Positions 46,460 to 57,106 are shown, counted from the stretch's first letter. The stretch is 64,000 nt of DNA from Saccopteryx bilineata (GCF_036850765.1 NC_089495.1:69540410-69604409); one strand, 5' to 3'. Numbers and translations are program-made. Notes: generated by a model from the letters alone, not told the origin.

Positions 46460-47800
46460 TAAATCAAACCCTTGATTCTTCATCAGTGGGGAGAATGGTA
46501 TAAGGTTGGGAAGAACCATTAACTTTACTACATCTACCCTCTCCTTTACGAATGCAAGGAGCTTATTAAGGATTATTGGTCCAAAGGTAAGAGCCAATAA
46601 GAATAATAGGAGGGGTCCAGCAATTGCGGATATGAGGGTAGTTAACCAAGGAGAAGTCTTGAACATAGAGGCATACTAGCTAGGGCTGTCTTCTTCTAGG
46701 TTCCTATTCTTTAATCTGTTTGCAAGTATCTTGATATTCTCTCTAATTACTCTAGAGTGGTTAGCATAAAAACAACATTCTTTGGCCCTGGCCCATTGGC
46801 TCAACGGTAGAGCGTCGGCCTGGCGTGCAGGGGACCCGGGTTCGATTCCCAGCCAGGGCACATAGGGGAAGTGCCCATTTGCTTCTCCACCCCCCCTCCT
46901 TCCTCTCTGTCTCTCTCTTCCCCTCCCACAGCCAAGGCTCCATTGGAGCAAAGATGGCCCAGGCGCTGGGGATGGCTCCTTGGCCTCTGCCCCAGGCGCT
47001 AGAGTGGCTCTGGTCACTGCAGAGCGACGCCCTGGAGGGGCAGAGCATCGCCCCCTGGTGGGCAGAGCATCACCCCTGGTGGGCATGCCAGGTGGATCCC
47101 GGTCGGGTGCATGCAGGAGTCTGTCTGACTGTCTCTCCCCGTTTCCAGCTTCGGAAAAATACAAAAAAACAAACAACAAAAAAAACCACCATTCTTCTCT
47201 TAAGGCAGCACACAGTCCTCCTTGCTCAAGGAGGAGGAGGTCTAGCCCTCTCCTATTCTGAAGGGCTACCTCGGCTAGGGAGTCTATTTGCTTCTCAAGG
47301 TATATTACCTGGTTTTGGAGAAGCACAATATCTTTGGAGAATGTCTTGGATAGCTGTCTGAGGGTAAGTTCCACTGAATGAGGGATGCTGTCCCTACTGC
47401 TGCTGACCCTATAATTCCTATGGTAGCTATGATAGGGATAAGGAGTGGAGCTTGTTTTGCCCGCCTCGGGGGAGCAACAAGGAATTCAGGGTTTCCCCTA
47501 TACAGATATACCTGTGGAATAATATAAGCACTTACACAAAGTTCAGGATGAGTGGGGACTATACACTTGAAGATACCTTGAGTGCACACAAACCATAGTC
47601 CTTCAGGTGCCTTCGTTACTTTTGGGCCCTCTAGGGTGGCAGGTAGGGTTTCTTGGTTAAGGCAATAATCACTATAATTGGAATTACCTAAGGTGAAATT
47701 TGCCAGGAGGTAGCAGGTTCCTTTCCCAGGTGTTATTCTGTGCTATAACTGTGCTATCTGCTGTCCTGATTAAAACCTATTCCTGCAACTCTAGTCCCTT
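46460..47800 (-). pseudogene. env: ERV env remnant: SU tail and TM, split by a SINE
   Basis: Retroviral envelope subunit remnants. 47590-47770 reads as the C-terminal tail of the surface subunit; the rest of it (normally ~400 residues) is missing. At 47440-47490 a basic cleavage-like stretch (PPRRAKQ) is followed by a hydrophobic fusion-peptide-like segment. 47190-47374 encodes heptad-rich ectodomain and the immunosuppressive-like region. The CX6CC cysteine motif straddles the SINE at 46795-47183, which separates its first cysteine from the CC pair. 46500-46660 encodes a membrane-spanning segment (LISAIAGPLLLFLLALTFGP) and cytoplasmic tail. A frame change near 47380 and stops around 46670 add to the damage. 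No functional envelope can be made. Confidence 0.9.
46795..47183 (+). mobile_element. Type-1 SINE inside ERV env
   Basis: Full-length type-1 SINE in the orientation opposite to the provirus. Imperfect duplication AACAACATTCTTT (46781-46793) against AACCACCATTCTTC (47184-47197). It inserted after the provirus, interrupting the TM coding region. Confidence 0.93.
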
Positions 47801-47829
47801 GCTGGGTAAACAATAAAAAGTCATCAGTC

Positions 47830-50800
47830 CTAAGTGGAGGAGAAGGTGAGCTTTAGAGGCTCTCCAGGGGTCTGCTTGACTTGCCATCTTCGAGACCCTT
47901 CATCGGGTGGTTGGGCCGGCTTCACGTGGGAGAGGTGGTTCCAGCAGGGCTTTTCAGCTACCTTAATAGCTGTGGGTGTACTCAGGATCACCTGCAACGG
48001 TCTATTCTACCGCGGCTCAAGGTTGCCCTGTCTGTGGTTGAGAATCCATACCCACTGTCCAGGCTCTGGTAGTCGGGGGCTGTGTTCGCATTTGATTGGG
48101 CTGATCTCTGCAGGGCCTGCACCTCATTTCTGATGTGTTGCAGGGCCTGCAAGGACTTGAGGAAATTATGATTAGAAATCTCTAGTTCCCCTCTGGTCAA
48201 TCGAGGTACAAGGGGCACAGGTAGCCCAAATAAGATTTCATAAGGGGTCTATTTATTGAAATAGAGGGTACATCTGGTTCTAAAAAGGGTGAAAGGTAGG
48301 AGCTCAACCCAGTTTTTGCCAGTCTCCCCTCTCAGCTTAATTATAGTTTCCTTCAGAGTCCTGTTCATTCTTTCTACCTGTCCTGAATTTTGGAGCCTAT
48401 AAATGCAATGCAATTTCCAATTAATACCTAACTTAGTGGCTAATTCTTGAGATATCCTGGATATGAATGCAGGTCCATTGTCTGATCCTAGGGCTAGGGG
48501 AATGCCATATCTAGGTATGATTTCCCTTAATAAGACTTTGCAAACTGTGGAAGCAGCCTCTCCTCACATGGGGAATGCTTCTACCTATCCTGAGAAGGTG
48601 TCTACTAATACTAATAAATACTTATAACCTGACTTCCTAGGGATTATCTCTGTGAAATCTATTTCCTACAGTTCTCCTGGAGCTTTCCCCTGATACCTCA
48701 CAAAGTGGGGTGGCTTCTTATTCTGCGTATTTACTCTGGCACAGATGCTGCACCTCAAGAAAACGGAGTGGACAATATCCCTGATGTTGGGCCCTACATA
48801 ATACTTCCTGATAAGTTGTTCTACCTTGTTTTGTCCTAGATGGGTACTAGTATGAATATCTCCTACTATTTCCCTTACTATTCCCTGGGGTAAATAGAAC
48901 CGGGAGTCAGGAAGCTCTATCTATCCCTGCTGATTTTTCTTCCCTTTCAACTACATCCCTTCCTGCTCTTCTTCTGGGGAATATCTAGGATCCGGAGGTA
49001 GCGTTGGCTCAGGCAGCAATGGCAGAAGGCTTTCTTGTGGCCCAGTGGCTGCCTCTCTTGCAGCTGAGTCTGCTAGGTTGTTACCCTTTACAATAGGCGA
49101 GTTCCCTCTCTGGTGTCCTTTGCAGTGGATGATGGCAACTTTGGTAGGTAGCCAAATGGCATTTAGGAGGGCAAGAATTTCATTGCAATTTTTAATGTCT
49201 TTCCCCCCTGCTGTCAGTAAGCCTCTCTCCTTGTATATGGCTCCGTGGACATGGGCAGTGGTGAATGCATATCGGCTGTCAGTGTAGATGTTCCTACAGG
49301 CAGTGCTTTCTGCTACAGGACCTTATTTTCCATGGTCACCACTGCCCCTGCATGTCGCTGTCCATCCTTAATAAAACTGCTCCCATCAGTAAAGAGGGTC
49401 AGGTCTGCCTTCCCGTAGGCCTGATCTCTTAAGTCCGGGTGGAAGCCAATCACTGTGTCAAGGAGTTGTTTGCAACTGTGGACCAAAGTGGAGTCTGGTA
49501 TTGGCAACAGGGTCGCTGGGTTCAGGGCAGCAGTTTTGAGGAACTGAACAGATGGAGGGTTCAGCAGCTGAGCCTGATACTGCGTAAGCCATGCATTAGA
49601 TAGCCACCTGTCACGAGATGCTTGCAGCACTTGCTCTACATAGTGTTCCCTAATGACTTTGATGTCCTGCCCTAAAGTTAATTTACTAGCCTCCTTGACT
49701 AGTATGGAGGTGGCAGCAAGTGCCCTCAGACATGTTGGCTATCCCGAGGCTACAGAATCAAGTTTCTTGAACAGATAGGCAACAGGCCTCTTCCACGGCA
49801 CAAGTTCCTGGCTCAGTACCCCTAAAGCTATCCCTCCTTTTTCTGCTATAAATAGCTGAAAGGGTTTGGCCAGATCTGGTAGGGCCAAAGCTAGGGCAGC
49901 CACCAAGGCCTCTTTAAGTGCTTGGAACGCTTGCTTCTCCTTATCTGTCCATGTGAACTGCTCTTCCTTACCCATGGTTAGTTCATGTAGGGGTTTAGCT
50001 AGTTCTGCAAAGCCCAATATCCACAGTTGGCAGTATCCTACTGCACCCATGAATTCTCGTACCTGCCTCTTGTTAGTAGGCTCAGGAATCTGCAAGACTG
50101 TCTGAATTCACTGGCTGGACAATGTCCTTTGCCCTCCATGTAAGTTATACCCCAAACAACTTACAGTTTTCATCACAATCTTGGCCTTCTTGGGGGAGAC
50201 TCGATACCCTATCTGCCCGAGATCTTGTAGCAGGTCCGAGGTAGGTTCCTCACACTCTCCTTCGTCCTTGGCAGCTATGAGGATGTCATGCACATACTGG
50301 AGCAGTACGATTGACGGATGGGAGGAGTGGAAAGCCTGCAGATCTTTGCTGAGGGTTTCATTAAAAATGGTGGGGGAATTCTTAAACCCTTGTGGTAGTC
50401 TGATCTAAGTGAACTGCCCCACTAGTCTATTATCTGGGTCATTTCATTCAAAGGCAAAGATCTCTTGGCTCTGAGGCACCAAAGGAATACAAAAGAAGGC
50501 ATCCTTCAAATCCAGGACAGAATAATAGGTATGGGTTGGGGGCAATGAGCTCAGTAAGGTATATGGGTTGGGCACCGTGGGATAAATAGTCTCTACCTGC
50601 CCATTCACCTCCCACAAGTCCTGGACCGGATGATAGTCTTGGCTCCCTGGTTTCTGGACGGGAAGCAGCGGGGTGTTCCAGGCTGATTGGCACCTTCGAA
50701 GGATGCTTGCCTCCAGCAGGCATTGCAAGTGCCGGGCGATTCCATGTCTAGCTCGGGCTGGGGCCGGGTACTGCTTGATCCTAACCAGTCTAGCAGTGCT

Positions 50801-51334
50801 AAGCGGTTGCACCAGGACAGGCGGTTGGTGAGCGGCCAAACCTGGGGGGTTGGTTTCCGCCTAAACGTCAGGTTCCCAGGCATGCAGGGCGTCTGGAACC
50901 CCTTCCTCGGCCTCCTTACCTTCTAGGACGGTGGCAAGTAAGTGTTCTTCAGACAGTGGGACAGTTACTTCTATGCTGACCTCTGCCTCTTTGTTCCCTA
51001 TAGGGTTTTCCTCCCATCGGAAGGTTATGGTGGCCTGAAGTTTCTGCAATAAGTCCCTTCCAAGCAGTGGGTAAGGGCAGTCTGGAATGATTAGGAAAGA
51101 GTGGGTGATGGTACCTCGACCTAAGTCAGTAATTCTTGCGGTGGCCCATGGGTAGGCTTCTGCTTTGCCCGTTGCCCCTATTATCTTAGTAGTTGCCTTC
51201 TGCATCTGGCCCTGTGGTTTCTTTAGGACTGAATAGGTGGCTCCCGTGTCGACTAGGAAGTCTATTGGCTTTCCTTCGACTGTTAAGGTGACCATGGGCT
51301 CCTGGGAGCTGACGGGAATGGAGCCCTGGCCCCG
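47830..51334 (-). pseudogene. pol: ERV pro-pol (protease, RT, RNase H, integrase), disrupted
   Basis: Gammaretroviral Pro-Pol in the same frame as Gag across a TGA. Protease (50900-51334) keeps the active-site LVDTGA and the 'CPYPLLGRDLL' segment. RT (49750-50850) keeps '[12 protein letters not shown]' and 'LPQGFKNSP', but its YxDD box reads Y-V-H-D (codon GAC preceded by CAT, near 50290): the first catalytic Asp is replaced. RNase H (49040-49400) has 'LFTDGSS' and 'YTDSRYAF'. Integrase (47830-48980) has a zinc-finger CxxC near 48745, Asp near 48660, 'SDNGPAF' near 48480 and the catalytic Glu in '[10 protein letters not shown]' near 48385. In-frame stops are at 50861-50863, 50444-50446, 50405-50407, 50108-50110 and 49739-49741. 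There is a stop at 49313-49315 and a frame change near 49300, with more stops in integrase (for example near 48668). Inactive. Confidence 0.93.
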
Positions 51335-52718
51335 TCAGTCTAAGGTTTGGAGCAAGACCTCTGGGGCTTGTTTTGGCCTCTGGCTGTCGGCCCTCAACTT
51401 TGGGCACTCTCTCTTCCAGTGTCCTTTCTCCTTGCAATAGGCACACTGATCCTTGTCTATTCGCTGTCCTTGGCCCTTCCTCTGTCCCCCTTTTCTTTTG
51501 GGGGGAGGTTTCTGAGCAGCAATCAGAATCTTGGCTACCTCCTTTGCTCTGCTAACCTCTGGATCATCCCTGTTGATGTATACTTTCTGGGCTATTTCTA
51601 ATAGTTTAATCCTATTCTCTCCCTCGAACCCTTCAATCTTCTGAAGCTTTTTTCTTCTATCAGAAGTGTCTTGAGTCACAAAGGCTATATTTACTAGTCT
51701 CCTGTTCTCTTCTGCCTTAGGATCTAGAGGGGTATATACTCTATAAGCCTCTATGAGTCTCTCTAGAAAGGCTGCTGGGGATTCCTCTCTTCCCTGGATG
51801 ACTTCACTTACCTTGCTAAAGTTGGTTGGCTTTCTAGCTGCTGCCTTGAATCCCCTCAACAGAGCCCGGTGATACTGGAGGAGCGCGTCCCTTCCCCCAG
51901 CTGTATTAGGGTCTCAGGTAGGAGGTTGAGACTGGAGAATATCTTCTATTTCCCTTCTTCCCTCCTGAGTTTCCCTTTCTTCTCCCAATACCACCTTAGC
52001 AGCTTCTCTTATTATTCTGTCCCTTTCTTCTGAAGTGAAGAGGGTTTGTAAAATCTGCTGACAATCATCCCATGTAGTCTAATGGGTCCTAAAAATGGTC
52101 TCAAGGAGAGATATTAATCCCTGAGGTTTCTCAGAAAATGGGAGATTTTGATGTTTCCAATTGTATAAATCACTAGTGGAAAAAGGCACATAGATGAGGT
52201 GAGGAGGTGCCTGTGGGCCAGCATCTGGTGCTGGTGGCACCTCCCGGAGAGGCAAAATGGCTGCCCTCCTGGAGGAGGAGGCAAAATGGCTGCCCTCCCG
52301 AAGGAGGAAGCAAAATAGCTGCGCCTCCCAGAGGAGGAGACAAAATAGCTGTATCTACCCACACATGCATATACAGGTATTGTACTGGGTGGGGAGCCCT
52401 ATAGACCGTGGTTCTGACAGCAAATAAAGTTGGAAGGTCAAAAGTGCCCTCTGTGGGCCATCCCACATCAAATGCAGGCCATTCCAGCTGGCTCAAGGTC
52501 CGGAGGAAACCTGGACTCGGCTGCGGACCTCTGTACCCCTGAGCCCTCTTCTGGAAATCAGAAAAATTCTTCAACAGGCACTCGAGCAGGGATCCCAGCA
52601 CAGACTCTTGTTGTCCCATCCTAGATGACTCAGGAATAATGAGAAAGGGTAGGATACAGGCAACACACACTATTAACACAAGGAACACACTTGTCTCTCT
52701 CACACTCAACTCAGTCAT
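51335..52718 (-). pseudogene. gag: ERV gag (with N-terminal leader), disrupted
   Basis: Gag polyprotein of the provirus. The frame opens at ATG 52716-52718 with a 33-codon hydrophobic leader, then the Gag start at 52617-52619 (MGQQ, a myristoylation-type N-terminus, with purine at -3 and G at +4). Matrix runs to about 52360, followed by a proline/glycine-rich p12-like part made of 29-30-bp tandem repeats (52240-52350). The capsid follows from about 52190 ('DLYNWK' region), with the major homology region near 51780-51800 (ESPAAFLERL). Nucleocapsid has one zinc knuckle CAYCKEKGHWKRECP near 51420. Stops lie at 52079-52081 and 51914-51916, and one net frameshift separates matrix/p12 from capsid. 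The ORF ends at TGA 51335-51337, with pro continuing in frame. Confidence 0.93.
52240..52350 (-). repeat. Imperfect 29-30-bp tandem repeat in gag
   Basis: Three to four units built around GGCAAAATGGCTGCCCTCC (plus-strand view), progressively diverged towards 52350. In the gag frame it encodes repeated Pro/Gly-rich blocks (PPLGG, PPSGG and similar). Confidence 0.88.
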
Positions 52719-52991
52719 TTGAGCTCAGACAAAACGCAGCGCAGCACAGCACAAAATGGATTCCTAATGTGACCAGTCACTCCTAAAGTTAACAAATCCA
52801 AATATCCAAATTTCAGAGTGCGGCATCCCGCTTCTGAAAGCCCTGGGTAGGTTACCGGCAGCATCCCACCTACTACCTCAGGATTGTGTGCTCCGGAGCC
52901 CAAAAGCCAAACCAAAAGAGGATCCTCAGTGAATACTTACTCAGCTCGAGCTGTCCTTCCGGTCTCCGACCCAAAACTCCACCAAGGGAGA

Positions 52992-53010
52992 ATCCCGGGC
53001 GAGCCCCCCA
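52992..53010 (-). promoter_or_regulatory. Primer-binding site, proline-tRNA type
   Basis: Minus-strand TGGGGGGCTCGCCCGGGAT follows the 5' LTR after three bases. It resembles the gammaretroviral proline-tRNA site, with one extra G and one T-to-C change. Confidence 0.8.
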
Positions 53011-53013
53011 AAA

Positions 53014-53471
53014 TGTTGCATCCACCGAGTACAAGAACAAACGTCGGAGACTTTCAGGAGTTTAGATGTTACTTTGTTGGCCAGTTTAACCTGTGCAGGG
53101 GTGAACTCCCGAGATGTCCGGAGACACCGTACTCACAAGGAGCTGCAAACGAGAGTCACGCCTGGCGCTTACAGCTAGGTCCTTATATATCCTAAGTGAG
53201 CAAGCATTAAACAGAAGCAGATGTGGCAGTTAGCTATTCGCTAGGAAGGTCGCACGCAGCATAGCAACAGGGGCTGGGCTTAGCTTAGTGGCGAATTTCA
53301 AACATAAACTTCTTTGTTCTCAGCCTCACAGGGACCCTATCAGTACTCCCTGTTCCTGCTCCTTCAATAGTTACACTCTGGCAGACACAGCAGGGCCATA
53401 TCAGCACCTACCTGTTTCTGCTCCAAAATGTTACACTCTGGCAGCCACAGCACACCTCCCCAAATCTAACA
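53014..53471 (-). repeat. 5' LTR of the provirus
   Basis: 458 bp; minus-strand ends TGTTAGATTTGGGGAGG and GGATGCAACA. A TATA box (minus-strand ATATATAAGG, 53182-53191) marks the U3 promoter. The polyadenylation signal position reads AACAAA (53073-53078), so it differs from the 3' LTR. A block of about 60 bp around 53365-53430 (with 'GTTACACTCTGGCAG') is duplicated in tandem here and single in the other LTR. Confidence 0.94.
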
Positions 53472-53550
53472 AGTTTCATTTTTAATTTTTTGAGGAAACT
53501 TCATACTATCTTCCACATTGGCTGCACAAGTCTGCATTTATGAGTTCACT
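53472..53550 (-). mobile_element. Antisense L1 3' end, right part
   Basis: Continuation of the L1 at 45380-46024 ('GAGGAAACTTCATACTATCT', 'CATTGGCTGCACAAGTCTGC', typical antisense ORF2). Starts with the second AGTTT of the proviral target duplication. Confidence 0.8.
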
Positions 53551-55417
53551 TGAGTCAAACAGGATATGCCTGAAAACAAGATCCCAACAGAGAAGAATAA
53601 CTCCTGAACAACATACTTTTAAAATATAGCACCTGTATATGTATAGAATGTTTACCATAAAAAATACAGTATAGCATTATATCCAGGCATATATGTAAGA
53701 AATATTTGCAATTATTGACCAAAAATAATGATCATATGATGGACAATAATGGAATGCTTTAAAAAATTCCAAAAGTTTAAATTGATACAGAATTTTCTTT
53801 GAAATCATAAGTAAAAACATATTAAGAAGTACCCATATTTATTGAGTATAAAAGTAGTTTTCTAAATTACCTATGTACAAAATAAGATATCATAATGGAA
53901 AATAATAAAGTTTATAAATGAATGATAATAGATTATGACATACCAAACGTTGTTCAATGTACTTAAGCAGTAGAACACTTACATTTCTTATGCACCTATT
54001 AGAAAAGAAGATAGACCAACACTAATGTACTAAGCACCTATCTAAATATATTATAGAATAAACAAAAAATAAAATTTAAAAAGTAAAATATAATAATATG
54101 ACAGCAAAATTAATAAAAGTAAGAGAATTAAGAGAGAAAATATATTTCTTAGAATAAAATTGATAAATGTAGCTTATATCAGTCTCTTAAAAATCTTATT
54201 GATTTTAAACTTATGGAGAATTGTTTTAAAAAGAAAGACAAGTCATTAATACCTAATATCAGGATATCAGATACTTTAAGGATAATGAGAACATGTTTAT
54301 AAACAACTATATGTAAAATATGAAATAAATTACCAGAAAAATACAATTCAAAAAACTGAAATCAAAGAGAAAATGTGAATAATTCTATAAATCCAGTTAG
54401 TAAATCTTTCTATTGTTTGGCTGTCTCTTTAAGTTTTCTTTTTTTTTTGTAACTATTATAAATTTTTTCAGCCATACTACTGAGCAAAATATGTCTATGT
54501 TTATAATTTTTGCAATTCTAATTTAATGAAATAAAAAAAGAGTAAAGACTAAACACACCCATGAAAAGAATGCCAATGATACCTAATCAACTAAAAAAAT
54601 GACATGATGGAATGTGTGTTGCACAAAATTGTATTGCTATGAATTTATAAACTGTAAGATCTCAACAGGAAAACTTGCCACAAAGTGCATTAACTATAAA
54701 ATTGTGTGGGTAGCTCTCATGTGATTGTACCCATCTGTTCCTGAAGCAAACAATATCTTACAAATTTTTTAAATTAATTTACAAATTGCAAAACAAATAA
54801 TGGTAAATAAAATTTCTTATAAAGTTGAGTTTATATAACCTGATTTATCTGAATTCAAGTGCTAAATCTTAATGTTTTGTAGCATACATAAGCATGCAGA
54901 AAAATTTAATTTGTTGTGTGTATATGCTGTGGTGTCACTGTATGCAGAGGTTCAGAAAAAAGAGGGGAAAGAGGGAAGTCAATGAAAGAGAAAAATAAAG
55001 CCTTAAAATTAGTCAACCATGTTTGACAAACTAACTCAAGTAAAATAAAATATATGAATAGATTACTTTAAAATAGAATTATATGAAATTTGTTAGTGAA
55101 AAACAAAAAGTGTATAGTAACTTGATTATAAATATATAAATAAAAACCCAAATTATCTACATGTATATATGTTTTACAAGAGCAAGAAGAAAGTTCTGAG
55201 CAGATTAAAAACAACAACAAACTATTAGTACTGCTTAATCAGAGATGGGAAATTGAAAGGAGGAATTAGATAGAATATTCTTTTAAAGATTTATTGGCAA
55301 CTAAATCAGACTTATTTACAGCCTTCTAAGTCCAAAAGGAACAGGCATTGATTAAACATATTCAAATGAAACTCTTAGAAGTTTGTACCTTGCCCTCAAG
55401 GCAAGCTATGAATCTTT
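53551..55417. other. Unique AT-rich sequence
   Basis: Nearly 1.9 kb without a gene or recognised repeat; strongly A/T-biased. Confidence 0.4.
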
Positions 55418-55740
55418 TTTTTTTTAACATTTTTTTTTACTTTGAAATTAAATTTAATGTGATGACATTGATAACTAAAATTTCATTGGTTCAGGTGAAC
55501 ATAGTTACAGTATTTGAACTGTTGGTTGCATTGCCCATCACCCAAAGTCAAATCAATTTTTATCATCTCATATTTGTCTTTCTTTACTCCCCTCCCCCAT
55601 CCCCTCCCAGATAAAGATTTTACTTTATGTCCATCAGTCTCAGTTTCATAACTCACTTATGTGGGATATATATTTGTCTCTCTTTACTTCCTTCCCCCCC
55701 TACCCCCCTCTCCCTGGTCACCACTTAACTTTTATGTCCA
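55418..55740 (-). mobile_element. Antisense 5'-truncated L1 3' end
   Basis: T-rich start, 'TAATGTGATGACATTGATAA', 'TTGCCCATCACCCAAAGTCA' and two pyrimidine-rich tracts (55585-55610 and 55690-55715), each preceded by 'TATTTGTCTYTCTTTACT'-like sequence. This is the complement of an L1 3'UTR with an internal duplication. Confidence 0.75.
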
Positions 55741-56193
55741 AAAGGATTATTTTTTAATATTATTTATTTTACTTAATACAAAAAAATTCACATGTTAAAT
55801 TAATCATATCCTGCTATATCACATTTTTCACATTAAACATCACATTTTAAAAAAAGAATAATCTTTAAAATCAGATGGCATTGAATTTGAGTCATGGCTC
55901 TGTCAGTTATTAGTTATACTTTTTAAAGAGTAATAACATTTTTGTATCTCTAATCAATAAAATGAACGTATGAGGAGCAAGCATTTTAGACTGTAGAAAA
56001 GTTAAAAGATGTAAAATGTGAAAAATATATAAAATAGAACAAAGTACTGAGGAGTCAATCACTAGTTAGTAGCAAATTTTATTCTCTTTTGCATAGAGGA
56101 AAAAAATCCTTGAGAGTCATTTAATCAGTTGTGTCTTGGCAGCAACCATAATTCTGATGCTCAGACCAGATTTCAATTAATTTTAGAAAGATA
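55741..56193. other. Unique AT-rich sequence
   Basis: No gene or element recognised. Confidence 0.4.
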
Positions 56194-56392
56194 GCCTGAC
56201 CTGTGGTGGCACAGTGGATAAAGCGTCGACCTGGGAATGCTGAGGTCGCCGGTTCGAAACCCTGGGCTTGCCTGGTCAAGGCACATATGGGAGTTGATGC
56301 TTCCAGCTCCTTCCCCCTTCTCTCTCTCTGTCTCTCTCTCTCTGCCTCTCTCTCTCCTCTCTAAAAATGAATAAATAAAAAAAAAATTTAAA
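56194..56392 (+). mobile_element. Type-2 SINE, full length
   Basis: Head GCCTGACCTGTGGTGGCACA, B box GGTTCGAAACC, CT-rich tract, tail GAATAAATAAAAAAAAAATT. A clear long target duplication is not seen; AGAAAGATA on the left compares with AAAAAGATA on the right. Confidence 0.9.
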
Positions 56393-56487
56393 AAAAGATA
56401 AAAAAATCCATAATATCCCATTTATTACAGAAAAATCAGGTTTTACATAATTTTTCATGAAAGCAAGGTTAGTGCATCACTGAATAT

Positions 56488-56856
56488 TTTATTTTATTTA
56501 TTTATTTTTTAGAGAGAACAGAGAGAGGGGCAGACAGGCAAGAAGGGACAGAAAGGAGAAGCATCAATTCTTTGTTGTGGCACCTTCATTGTTCATTGAT
56601 TGCTTTCTCATATGTGCCTTGAGGGGGGACTATAGTAGAGCAAGTGTCCCTTTGCTCAAGCCAGCGACTCTGGGATCATGTCTATGGTCCCATATCTATG
56701 ATCCCACACTCAAGCCAGCGACCACGCGCTCAAGCTGGTGAGCTCGCTCTCAAGCCAGATTAGCTCATGCTCACACAGGCATCTTCAGGGTTTTGAACCT
56801 GGTTCCTCTGTGTCCAAGTCCGACCCTCTATCCACTGTCCCACCGCCTCGTCAGGT
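56488..56856 (-). mobile_element. Long type-2-related SINE, antisense
   Basis: T/A-rich start 'TTTATTTATTTATTTTTTAG', a GAGA-rich stretch, then repeated 'CTCAAGCCAGCGAC'/'CTCAAGCTGGTGAG'-type blocks (56655-56770) and a tRNA-like head in reverse complement (GTTTTGAACCTGGTTCC near 56790, CCACTGTCCCACCGCC near 56832). The head resembles type 2, but the body has an extra ~150 bp of internal repeats, so it is a longer subfamily. Confidence 0.75.
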
Positions 56857-57106
56857 GTTAAGTCTTCACAATTAGCACACTTATTTGAGTCTGAATAAAG
56901 AAAGAAGCAGTAAAGAGATTAAATCTCATGAAGTAATTTCTGAAAGTTTAAGCCTTCTCATGAAAATTATAGACCAATTTTGACATGCGTCAATCAAATA
57001 AATTCAACTAACTAAGTAACTGAAAGGTAGAAGTAGGAGTGGGATAGAGATCTAATCACACAGCACTTTATTCAGGTATTTTAAACACTGGGCATCTTCA
57101 GATCCT

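Larger units (their letters stand above)
46025..53471 (-). mobile_element. Endogenous gammaretrovirus-like provirus (class I ERV), defective
   Basis: A 7.4-kb provirus on the minus strand: 5' LTR (53014-53471), primer-binding site, gag, pro-pol, env remnant, polypurine tract, 3' LTR (46025-46438). Outer ends obey TG...CA and are flanked by AGTTT (46020-46024 and 53472-53476). Gag has the single CCHC zinc knuckle and Pol/Env the motifs typical of gammaretroviruses. It is interrupted by stops, frameshifts, a large deletion at the pol/env boundary and a SINE in env. It lies inside an antisense L1, so it arrived after that L1. It cannot make a functional virus. Confidence 0.95.

Noticed and set aside
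46676..47374. 232-codon minus-strand frame that looks like one protein
   Set aside because: It is a chance fusion of ERV TM coding sequence with the antisense reading of the SINE inserted in it.
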